Positions 15,300 through 22,343 of a stretch of 32,815 bases of DNA are shown piece by piece; the first letter of the stretch is position 1, and the number at the start of each line of letters is the position of its first letter. The DNA is taken from NCBI RefSeq assembly GCF_003946575.1, contig NZ_RHOP01000026.1:1-32815 (forward strand). The letters are read 5' to 3'. The notes under the pieces were generated by a model. It ran no database searches. It saw nothing but the letters and a program-made list of their open reading frames with translations, and was not told where the DNA came from. This DNA is from Companilactobacillus jidongensis. GTDB lineage: Bacteria; Bacillota; Bacilli; Lactobacillales; Lactobacillaceae. The translations under genes were made by a program, and so were the position numbers.

Positions 15300-16434
15300 G
15301 TACAAAAATAAAAAGATCTTACTAATTTTATTAACCGCTGTGAATTTGCGATTATCAATTACGGCTGTAACACCACTTTTTACGAGTATTCAACATGCTT
15401 TAAAAGTTGACAGTTCCCTCACCGCTCTATTGGTGACCATCCCCTTATTATGTTTCGCAATTGGTGCAATAATCACACCGTGGCTCAACAAAATTATGAG
15501 CTTAAAATTATTATTACTTATTTCAACCGGATTACTAACTATTGCCAATCTCATTCGTCCCTTCAATGTAATAACATTAATTCTCGGAACTGTATTAGTT
15601 GGTATGGCTATCGCCACATTAAATGTTTTGATTCCAATCATGATTGCACAAACATCGTTCACTTCAACCGAAACAACTAAAATAACCAGTTATTATTCTG
15701 TTACGATGAATATCGGTGGTGCAATATGCACCGCCACTGCTATTCCGTTAACTAATATTATCGGTTGGAGATCAGTCTTACGCAGCTTTGCGATTCCTGC
15801 ACTAATAACTTTTATCATTGCACTATTATTTCTAACGACCTATGCACCACGGCAAAGCAGCGATACAGCACATGAAGGCTTATTAAAAACCTTTATATGC
15901 GATAAAACGACACAAATTTTAACCATTTTTATGGGACTGCAATCATTAATTTATTACAGTCTCATCACTTGGTTACCCGCAATTTATCAAAGCTTCGGTG
16001 CTTCGACTAACGAAGCAGGAATCTTATTATCAGTGTTCCAATTCATTGGCATACCAGCCGCTCTAATGATGAATCTTATTACTAGCAAGAAGCATCTTTT
16101 TTATTTAATAGGTGTGGGCTATCTAGTGGGAACTGTTACCATTATGATTCCTCAAATAGGTTGGTGGATATCCGCCATTACTTTAGGCTTAACCGGATCA
16201 CTGATTTTCAGCGTTGCTCTTAATTTGATCTCGACAAGTAGCACTAGCATCACCAAAATTGCTAACAGATCCGCATTAGCTCAATCTATCGGTTATCTGC
16301 TAGCTGCAGTAGGACCATTTGCGTTAGGACAACTGTATGATGCCTTCAGCAATTGGCATATTATTTTGATTATCTTATTAGTATTGATGATGCTAACTAC
16401 TATTCTTGGACTTAAAATAAGTACACAAAAATAG
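15298..16434 (+). CDS. MFS transporter, CynX/NimT type
   Basis: 378 residues with about 12 hydrophobic segments and the LTAVNLRLSITAVTPLF start typical of the CynX/NimT cyanate/nitroimidazole-like branch of the major facilitator superfamily. NIGGAICTATAIPLTNIIGWRSVLRSF around residue 130-155 matches the usual fifth-helix region. The start is TTG at 15298, eight bases after AAGGAG; the GTG at 15289 lies within that site. Substrate unknown. The leader hairpin suggests conditional expression. Divergent from the cyclase gene. Confidence 0.85.
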   Translation: MYKNKKILLILLTAVNLRLSITAVTPLFTSIQHALKVDSSLTALLVTIPLLCFAIGAIITPWLNKIMSLKLLLLISTGLLTIANLIRPFNVITLILGTVLVGMAIATLNVLIPIMIAQTSFTSTETTKITSYYSVTMNIGGAICTATAIPLTNIIGWRSVLRSFAIPALITFIIALLFLTTYAPRQSSDTAHEGLLKTFICDKTTQILTIFMGLQSLIYYSLITWLPAIYQSFGASTNEAGILLSVFQFIGIPAALMMNLITSKKHLFYLIGVGYLVGTVTIMIPQIGWWISAITLGLTGSLIFSVALNLISTSSTSITKIANRSALAQSIGYLLAAVGPFALGQLYDAFSNWHIILIILLVLMMLTTILGLKISTQK

Positions 16435-16467
16435 TGCTCTAATCTAACGATTAAAGGGCACTATTTT
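16428..16467. terminator. Bidirectional terminator between the MFS gene and hicA
   Basis: AAAATAGTGC and GCACTATTTT pair, with an inner TAATC-TAAC-GATTA hairpin and T-run after. Lies across the MFS stop and 8 nt from the hicA stop. Confidence 0.8.
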
Positions 16468-16474
16468 TGTCTTT

Positions 16475-16672
16475 TCAAACTTGCTTGATCCCTGCTTGCT
16501 TCAATATCTTACTCTCAATGCCATGTTCCAATTCCTTATCATTATGGATTGGAACTGGGAGCGTAACATTGGTTTTAGGATTATACATTTTGAGATGTGA
16601 GCCATTTTGGGATTTTTCTACAAATCCATTTTGTTTTAATAATTTAACTATCTTATGTGATTTTAATGCCAT
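16475..16672 (-). CDS. hicA: HicA-family toxin without adjacent hicB
   Basis: 65 residues, the normal HicA size, a double-stranded-RNA-binding-like fold that cleaves mRNA. KIVKLLKQNGFVEKSQNGSHLKMYN holds the catalytic His in the G-S-H motif, and LPVPIHNDKELEHGIESKILKQAGI is the usual C-terminal half. No hicB follows (16434-16475 is only a terminator) and the upstream neighbour is unlike HicB. The spacing to that neighbour (about 90 nt, same strand) allows co-transcription. AAAAGG upstream is a weak site. Either an orphan remnant or part of an operon with the two genes upstream. Confidence 0.85.
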   Translation of the reverse strand: MALKSHKIVKLLKQNGFVEKSQNGSHLKMYNPKTNVTLPVPIHNDKELEHGIESKILKQAGIKQV

Positions 16673-16761
16673 TTTATTTCACTAACCTTTTCTTGTACGG
16701 AACTATCTACTCCTAACTAGTATCCCATAAATTGTTGGATTAGTATCTTATGGCGACTTAT

Positions 16762-17070
16762 TTACGAAACTACAATTTTAAAATCAAAATTATCTAAATA
16801 ATATTTATAACGTTCGCTGAACTCCTCAATATTATCTGTAATATTCATTCCCTTAAAATATGGATCCATTTTTTGAACAGACTCAAAACTTTTTGAATCT
16901 GTCTGTAGCATATGCATTCCATATATTCTTTGTAACCCTTCAATACTTCCACGTAATAAATTCATATGTTCTTCAACCTCGGAAAAAATTTTGCTGGAAT
17001 AATGGTAAGCATAGTCTTTCCCGTCTGACTCAATTATTACTATGTAGTGAAAATATGGTCTTGATTTCAT
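16762..17070 (-). CDS. Unknown 102-residue protein, candidate antitoxin of the RelA/SpoT-like gene
   Basis: I do not recognise this protein. It is 102 residues, soluble, rich in Tyr, Phe and His, beginning MKSRPYFHYIVIIESDGKD with a predicted pair of strands, then helices (about residues 25-50), and ending NFDFKIVVS. No DNA-binding motif or membrane segment. Its ATG overlaps the stop of the preceding gene by 4 nt (ATGA), with GAGGG upstream, showing tight coupling to the RelA/SpoT-fold gene. The size and overlap fit an antitoxin of a toxSAS pair, by context only. Confidence 0.6.
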   Translation of the reverse strand: MKSRPYFHYIVIIESDGKDYAYHYSSKIFSEVEEHMNLLRGSIEGLQRIYGMHMLQTDSKSFESVQKMDPYFKGMNITDNIEEFSERYKYYLDNFDFKIVVS

Positions 17071-17630
17071 TTTTGCCCTCTTCTCTCTTCTTCATGACGA
17101 TCATGTTCGAGATAATTTATTAATTCGTTAGAGCTATCCCATATTTGAAATTCCCATGGGAAATGATTATTTTCATCTTGAATGTAACAATGAAACGCAT
17201 GATAATTTCCGTCATTTCGATAATAGTAACGATAAATAATAGATTCTTCTTTTAAATTAAAAAGTAATCTCTCAATTTGTTCCATTTCTTTTGTAACATT
17301 GTCTAGTATTATACGTTCTCCAAACAAATCATTCAATATTTTAGAAACATATCTATGTCTATTAAGATTATGTTTAATTTTTTCTATTATCGTCGTTACT
17401 TTCTTTACCCGGTATCTAAAATTATATTTATCTTGTAAATTACGAAAATATTCTTTGTTAAAATCAGTCCAATCTTCTAATTCGGAAAGATATTTAATCA
17501 ATTCAATGTTCATAAAATAATCATCAGATACCATCAAATCAACCGATAATTTTCTAAGATTATGAATCACCTCATTATCATCATAATAATTCAAAGTAAA
17601 CTTTTTATAATCATTAGAACAATCTCTCAA
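17067..17630 (-). CDS. RelA/SpoT-fold small alarmone-synthetase-like protein, candidate toxSAS toxin
   Basis: At least 187 residues. The second half matches the RelA/SpoT nucleotidyltransferase domain: YRVKKVTTIIEKIK (phosphate-binding R and K), ILNDLFGERIIL (Mg-binding Asp, as in D-x-x-G-x-R), GNYHAFHCYI (Tyr that stacks on guanine, His), WEFQIWDSSNELINYLEHDRHEE (catalytic Glu and the E-H end motif). No HD hydrolase or regulatory domain. The listed start is TTG at 17630, but that codon lacks a ribosome site. The frame is open to 17696 and reads as a plausible helix (TIELNTLEIIENLL), with GGGG eight bases before an ATA at 17666, so the true start may be non-canonical. Family call good; toxicity and nucleotide product inferred from the gene-pair layout. 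Confidence 0.72.
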   Translation of the reverse strand: MRDCSNDYKKFTLNYYDDNEVIHNLRKLSVDLMVSDDYFMNIELIKYLSELEDWTDFNKEYFRNLQDKYNFRYRVKKVTTIIEKIKHNLNRHRYVSKILNDLFGERIILDNVTKEMEQIERLLFNLKEESIIYRYYYRNDGNYHAFHCYIQDENNHFPWEFQIWDSSNELINYLEHDRHEEERRGQK

Positions 17631-17678
17631 AAGATTTTCGATTATTTCTAAAGTGTTTAATTCTATAGTATCTACCCC

Positions 17679-17716
17679 ATTTCGTAATTTATTCGTTCAA
17701 TATAAAATTACGAAAT
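17679..17716. promoter_or_regulatory. 12-bp inverted repeat upstream of the RelA/SpoT-like gene
   Basis: ATTTCGTAATTT at 17679-17690 and its exact reverse complement at 17705-17716, 14-nt spacer. It lies between the ppsA terminator and the coding region, where the promoter of the cluster should be. An autoregulatory operator is plausible. No convincing -35/-10 pair was found. Confidence 0.5.
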
Positions 17717-17727
17717 AAAATAAAAAA

Positions 17728-17751
17728 AGATCACACAATTAAGTGTGATCT
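17728..17751 (-). terminator. Terminator of the PEP synthase gene
   Basis: AGATCACAC, loop AATTAA, GTGTGATCT: perfect 9-bp stem. On the minus strand it is followed by TTTTTTATTTTATTT. Starts about 10 nt after the stop. Confidence 0.88.
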
Positions 17752-17761
17752 TAAATTAAAA

Positions 17762-20167
17762 TTACCATTCATAATCAGTTGGATCTTGTAGTCCATTTCC
17801 TGTGGCCTTATCCAACATAATTCTTTGTTCGAAGTGAGCAACGTTACGTTTTGTTTCTTTGACCATATCTGGGTTAACAGATACATAATCAATCCCACTT
17901 TGAATCAAGAAGTTAGTGAAGTCTGGGAACTCTGAAGGAGCTTGTCCACAGATTGAAACTGTCTTTCCATCTTTGTGTGCTGTCTTGATCAAGTGACGGA
18001 TAGCACGTTTAACAGCAAGATTACGCTCGTCAAACAATGGTGAAACAGTATCATTGTTACGGTCACAACCAAGAAGCAGCATTGTTAAGTCATTGGATCC
18101 AATTGAGTATCCATCAATGAATTGGTTGAATTTGTCAGCCAAAATAATGTTTGAAGGGATTTCAGCCATCATGTAAACCTTGAAGTCTGCATTTCTAACT
18201 AATCCTTGATCCTTCATGATTTCAGTAATCTTTTGAGCTTCTTCGACTTTACGAACAAATGGAATCATAACATTCAAGTTCTTCAAACCAAAATCGTTAC
18301 GAACTTTCTTAACAGCTTCCAATTCAAGTTTGAAGGCATTGATGTATTTAGGATCGTAGTAACGTGAGGCACCACGCCAACCTAATAGATCAGCTGGTTC
18401 GTTTGGCTCGAACTTCTCTCCACCTTTAAGGTTACGATATTCACTTGACTTGAAGTCTGAAAGACGTAGAACGACAGGTCTAGGTGCCATGGCACGAGCA
18501 ACTTTAGAAACACCATCAGCTAACATATCAACAACTTTTTCGGGATGACCTTGTTCGATCAAGTATAGTGGGTGCTCGTGAATATATGATGTCCAGATGA
18601 ACTCTTCACGCATCAAACCAATTCCGTCTGCTGGAAGTGATGAGTATTTGTCTGCTAAGTCTGGATCACCTAAGTTCATCATTACACCAGTTGCAGTTGG
18701 AGCAAATGTTTCTGCGGCAACTACTTGTCCGGCTACTTGCTCACCTGAACCTGGTTTCTTAAGAAGAGCTTCAACCTTACCGCTGTATACAATACCATTC
18801 TTGGCATCAACTGTTACTACATCGCCATCTTTCATGGCATCAGTTGCGGCAGCACCTTTACTACCAGTTCCGACGATACATGGAATCTGCATTTCACGAG
18901 ATACGATAGCAGCGTGACAAGTCATACCACCATTATTTGTAACAATAGCAGCAGCCTTCTTCATAGCTGGAACCCAGTCAGGTGAAGTCATCAATGTAAC
19001 AAGAATTTCACCCTTCTTAAATTGATCAATATCCTTAGGATCATCAATTACGTGAACAACTCCACTAGCTACACCAGGACTTGCTGGTAATCCACGAACA
19101 ACAGCTTTAGCATCTGATTCTGCAACCACGTTATCATCTCCAGTATCAGTATCTGAATCATTTTCCTTTTTCTTTTGTGACCAGAATGTTTCTGGACGAG
19201 CTTGCACGATCCATAGACGATTTGTGTTTACATCCAGAGCGTATTCCATATCCATATAGCAGCCATAATGCTCTTCGATCTTCTGAGCATAACCAGCTAA
19301 TTCAATTACTTGTTCATCAGTAATAACTTGTTTGTCTTGTAGGTCTTCAGGAACTGCTTCTTCCTTAGTACCACCACCTGGAACTCTTGATAATTGAATT
19401 GTTTGCTTAACAACATTTTTTTCAACAATCTTTAGAGATTTTTTGTCTATTACGAAGTGATTTGGAGTAACCTTGCCTAATACAATGTACTCACCCAATC
19501 CACGAATTGCGTCGATGACGATCTTAGTATCATCACCATTAGAAACATTAACAGAGAACATAATTCCTGATGCCTTAGAAAAGACCATCATTTGAACAGC
19601 TGCTGACAAAGCTACTTTTTCGTATGGGAATTGTTGCTTGTTACGATAATAAGTAGCACGAGCAGTAAATAATGAAGCGTAACATTTTTGAACACTTGTA
19701 ACTACATCTGCTCCACCCTTAACATTCAAATATGATTCTTGTTGACCGGCAAATGAAGCATCCGGAAGATCTTCAGCTGTTGCAGAAGAACGAATAGCAA
19801 CGAAGGGATCTGATTGATCCATCTTTTTAGCAAGATCTGCATATGCCTTCTTGATATCATCTGCCAAATCATCTGGCATTTTAGCACCAACAATCAAGTC
19901 ACGAATCTGCTTGCAAGTTGTGCCTAATTCATCTGAGTCCTCATAGTCCTTGATACTATTAAGAAGTTCTGTAACCTTACCATTTAAACCCGTTGAGTCC
20001 ATAAAATATCTGTATGCTTTTGCTGTAGTTGCAAAACCATAAGGTACCGGCAAATCCATCGAAGAAGTCATTTCTCCTAATGATGAAGATTTACCCCCAA
20101 CCAAACTAACATCCTCACGATGTAATTCATTGAACCATAAGACATTTGCTGTATCGCGATTAACCAT
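17762..20167 (-). CDS. ppsA: Phosphoenolpyruvate synthase
   Basis: 801 residues, the normal size. It converts pyruvate + ATP + water to PEP, AMP and phosphate. Order: N-terminal ATP-grasp domain (DVSLVGGKSSSLGEM at about residue 20, IRSSATAEDLPDASFAGQQ near 125), a swivelling phospho-His domain with the catalytic His in GGMTCHAAIVSREM (about residue 420), and a TIM-barrel PEP/pyruvate domain (GLMREEF near 520, FKVYMMAEIPSN, GSNDLTML, and the catalytic Cys in SICGQAPSE). AAGGAGG precedes ATG. A cre site lies upstream, so glucose repression through CcpA is likely, which would fit growth on pyruvate or lactate. Single-gene unit with its own terminator. Confidence 0.95.
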   Translation of the reverse strand: MVNRDTANVLWFNELHREDVSLVGGKSSSLGEMTSSMDLPVPYGFATTAKAYRYFMDSTGLNGKVTELLNSIKDYEDSDELGTTCKQIRDLIVGAKMPDDLADDIKKAYADLAKKMDQSDPFVAIRSSATAEDLPDASFAGQQESYLNVKGGADVVTSVQKCYASLFTARATYYRNKQQFPYEKVALSAAVQMMVFSKASGIMFSVNVSNGDDTKIVIDAIRGLGEYIVLGKVTPNHFVIDKKSLKIVEKNVVKQTIQLSRVPGGGTKEEAVPEDLQDKQVITDEQVIELAGYAQKIEEHYGCYMDMEYALDVNTNRLWIVQARPETFWSQKKKENDSDTDTGDDNVVAESDAKAVVRGLPASPGVASGVVHVIDDPKDIDQFKKGEILVTLMTSPDWVPAMKKAAAIVTNNGGMTCHAAIVSREMQIPCIVGTGSKGAAATDAMKDGDVVTVDAKNGIVYSGKVEALLKKPGSGEQVAGQVVAAETFAPTATGVMMNLGDPDLADKYSSLPADGIGLMREEFIWTSYIHEHPLYLIEQGHPEKVVDMLADGVSKVARAMAPRPVVLRLSDFKSSEYRNLKGGEKFEPNEPADLLGWRGASRYYDPKYINAFKLELEAVKKVRNDFGLKNLNVMIPFVRKVEEAQKITEIMKDQGLVRNADFKVYMMAEIPSNIILADKFNQFIDGYSIGSNDLTMLLLGCDRNNDTVSPLFDERNLAVKRAIRHLIKTAHKDGKTVSICGQAPSEFPDFTNFLIQSGIDYVSVNPDMVKETKRNVAHFEQRIMLDKATGNGLQDPTDYEW

Positions 20168-20215
20168 GATATTGCCTCCTTTTGTATGTCGGAAAAAATA
20201 AAATAAATTTAATTA

Positions 20216-20230
20216 TGATAGCGTTTCCAT
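20216..20230 (-). promoter_or_regulatory. Catabolite-responsive element (cre) upstream of ppsA
   Basis: Minus strand ATGGAAACGCTATCA fits the consensus WTGNAANCGNWNNCW at every position. It lies about 50 nt upstream of the ppsA start, near where the promoter should be, so CcpA should repress. Confidence 0.72.
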
Positions 20231-20335
20231 CTACAAGTTAATTGTAGGGCTTTTGTGAATAAAGTTCAACGTGCATCTTTAAAATTGAAGGTTCAATGTT
20301 TGCGATAATATTACGGTGATTTTGCGGAAAAAATT

Positions 20336-20358
20336 GGACCACACAGTTTGTGTGGTCC
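20336..20358 (-). terminator. Second tandem terminator of the antiporter gene
   Basis: GGACCACAC-AGTTT-GTGTGGTCC, perfect 9-bp stem; the minus strand continues AATTTTTT. It lies downstream of the first terminator and insulates ppsA. Confidence 0.8.
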
Positions 20359-20370
20359 AAAAAGACAAAA

Positions 20371-20397
20371 AGAGACCTCACAAAATATGAGGTCTCT
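20371..20397 (-). terminator. First tandem terminator of the antiporter gene
   Basis: AGAGACCTCA-CAAAATA-TGAGGTCTCT, perfect 10-bp stem followed on the minus strand by TTTTTG. It begins right after the stop at 20403. Confidence 0.85.
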
Positions 20398-20402
20398 CTT
20401 GT

Positions 20403-22007
20403 TTACCTGTCGACGCCATACTTCAATACCACCATTTCAGCCATCGTAATTTCACGATAAAGATTATTAAATAAATCTTCACTGATTTCATGCTTTATCT
20501 CATATTGTTGTGATAGATAGGTTCGTTCAGTCTGGAATACTTGACGATAAATTGACCTAAGCTCACGCATTTGATCTGGTGTATATTCAGCATGTCTAAC
20601 CATTCTCTGCCATTCACTAAAAAATTGTCGGACGGTGGTGTGACCATTCTGTGACCTTAAATCAAAAGTTATTGCATCCTTAAATTCTTGAGATATTGAC
20701 ATTGACCACAAAGCTTGAATTCCGGTATCAATCATCTTCCCACGAATATTCGACATTTTAACCTCTGCATCAGGATCCGATTTTATTTTTGGCAGTAACC
20801 AACGAAAGATAATAGTAGGAACCAGCAAACTCAAAATGATTAATAAACTTTCTGACATTAAGACTAGATTAAAGTCCGTCGTCTTAACTTGAGTCTCTGC
20901 AACTGTGAATGCCAAAGCAAATGTAACAGCACCATGAATTCCGCCGAGAGCAAAAATCCAGGCCTCACGATTAGAGATTCTGTGGAACAATCGGACATAA
21001 ATATAACGAATCAGTAAATTTGCCAAATAAAGAATAATTCCCATGAAAACCCACAATAATGAACCACCATAACTCACTGATTGATCCAAAGTTATGCGTA
21101 CTAACATAATACCTAGTACAACAAAAACGATACTGTTTAAAATATCACTTAATAATCCAACCAATTGGTAAATATCACTAGCTAATTGTGGATTAGCCAA
21201 TGCGCTCCGCTCGCCTTCAGCGTTGTGTACTAAACCAGCAAACACGACCGCGATGATTCCTGAAACACCTAATCCTTCAGCACCAAAATACAAAACAAAT
21301 GGCGTCATTAAATAAATCACTTTGAGCGGTGTTCCATTATTGTATGTGTTATTGATAAAATTTAGTTTGGATCGTAGCATCAGTTGACGAATATAGACAA
21401 TCAAGGCACTAACTACTCCACCAAAAATAATTCCACCACCTGCCGAATAAATGAAGTCCCACAGTGTTTGTGGATAATTAACATAACCATTGACATACCA
21501 CAGAATTGCCATATTCAATAAGATGATTCCTGAAGCATCATTAAACAATGATTCTAACTTCAAACTAACTTGTTCACGACGAGGTAAAACACGTCCCATC
21601 GTTACAGATTCAGTGGCCGTGGCATCGGTCGGTGTGCTAATCGCCGCCAAAATAAAAGCTAATGGCAAGCCCACACCAGTTAATAAGTGACTTCCAAATC
21701 CCGCCACAACGGCACAGAGTGTCACCATCCCCACCGTCAAACTAATGATTTCACCAACATGTTTCCCCACTAAGTTCAAACGTGTATTTTGCCCTTCAAA
21801 ATATAATAATGGGGCAACAATCAAGCCAATAAAAATTTCCGAGTCAAATTTGTCGATCAATCCGTTCAAGAACGGGATAATTGCGATTCCTGCACCAAGC
21901 AACATACTAACGTAGTTTACAGACAACCTTGGCAGCCAACGACGATTAATGATAATACTAAGCATCGCTGAAACGACCAATACCGCGGTTGAAATAAGTA
22001 ACCCCAT
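20403..22007 (-). CDS. CPA1-type Na+(K+)/H+ antiporter (NhaP/Nhe family)
   Basis: 534 residues. The first about 400 hold some 11-12 hydrophobic segments with the family marks: LLYFEGQNTRLNL, a DAT motif in ISTPTDATATESV, the ion-binding LESLFNDASGIIL (N-D pair) and WIFALGGIHGAVTFALAF. The last about 130 residues are a cytoplasmic helical domain. It exchanges Na+ or K+ for H+ for pH and salt tolerance. ATG 22007 has GAGGTG seven bases upstream; earlier in-frame ATG codons lack this. Stand-alone gene. Confidence 0.93.
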   Translation of the reverse strand: MGLLISTAVLVVSAMLSIIINRRWLPRLSVNYVSMLLGAGIAIIPFLNGLIDKFDSEIFIGLIVAPLLYFEGQNTRLNLVGKHVGEIISLTVGMVTLCAVVAGFGSHLLTGVGLPLAFILAAISTPTDATATESVTMGRVLPRREQVSLKLESLFNDASGIILLNMAILWYVNGYVNYPQTLWDFIYSAGGGIIFGGVVSALIVYIRQLMLRSKLNFINNTYNNGTPLKVIYLMTPFVLYFGAEGLGVSGIIAVVFAGLVHNAEGERSALANPQLASDIYQLVGLLSDILNSIVFVVLGIMLVRITLDQSVSYGGSLLWVFMGIILYLANLLIRYIYVRLFHRISNREAWIFALGGIHGAVTFALAFTVAETQVKTTDFNLVLMSESLLIILSLLVPTIIFRWLLPKIKSDPDAEVKMSNIRGKMIDTGIQALWSMSISQEFKDAITFDLRSQNGHTTVRQFFSEWQRMVRHAEYTPDQMRELRSIYRQVFQTERTYLSQQYEIKHEISEDLFNNLYREITMAEMVVLKYGVDR

Positions 22008-22102
22008 CTGAATACACCTCATTTTAATTAAACTAACCAATATGGATTATTATATATTATACATTTAGCATATATGAGACGTCTCAAAAATGATAAAAAA
22101 AT

Positions 22103-22128
22103 AGAACTACACAATAATGTGCAGTTCT
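22103..22128 (-). terminator. Terminator between the AlbA_2 gene/gpmA remnant and the antiporter gene
   Basis: AGAACTACACA / TGTGCAGTTCT, 11-bp stem with one mismatch, loop of 4; the minus strand continues ATTTTTTTATC. Confidence 0.78.
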
Positions 22129-22140
22129 AAATTATGGAAT

Positions 22141-22248
22141 CCATAAGTAACTCTAAGTGGCATAGTCGCTAAAAAGAACAAAGGAATACGGTCGCACGGA
22201 GGCGACCCCATAAGTAACTCTATGCGACATTAGTCGCTAAGAGTTACT
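22141..22248. repeat. Duplicated gpmA-downstream palindrome block (two copies)
   Basis: Holds a broken hairpin copy at 22146-22176, GGTCGC-ACGGAG-GCGACC at 22190-22207 (also at 24325-24342) and an intact hairpin at 22213-22248 with arms AGTAACTCT/AGAGTTACT. The stretch 22186-22224 repeats 24321-24359 almost exactly. The apical stems differ between copies. The first copy pairs poorly: its left arm is like the gpmA copy and its right arm like the second copy. Confidence 0.8.
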
Positions 22249-22252
22249 AATT

Positions 22253-22336
22253 TTACTTACAACGTTCAACTTGTCATCCAAGTCATAAACAACTGGTTCA
22301 CCAGTAGCCATTTCATCTTCCCAGAATGGAATTACA
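22253..22336 (-). pseudogene. gpmA: Remnant of a duplicated gpmA 3' end
   Basis: Positions 22253-22315 are identical to 24397-24459 (the gpmA C-terminal codons, 63 bp). The match then jumps to gpmA 24571-24597 (22310-22336, with two differences). The join falls in a shared ATTTCA, so 117 bp (39 codons) were lost between short repeats. The fragment has no start and ends 7 nt before the AlbA_2 gene's stop. A second gpmA copy therefore once stood here. Confidence 0.85.
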
Positions 22337-22343
22337 TTAAAAA

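Noticed and set aside
16673-17070. The 102-residue gene as a HicB antitoxin for hicA
   Set aside because: No HicB-like partial RNase H fold motif or DNA-binding tail, wrong order relative to hicA, and it is coupled to the RelA/SpoT-like gene instead.
18597-18917. Plus-strand open frame of about 106 residues within ppsA
   Set aside because: Lies entirely opposite a conserved enzyme domain, has no ribosome site and resembles no protein; a shadow.
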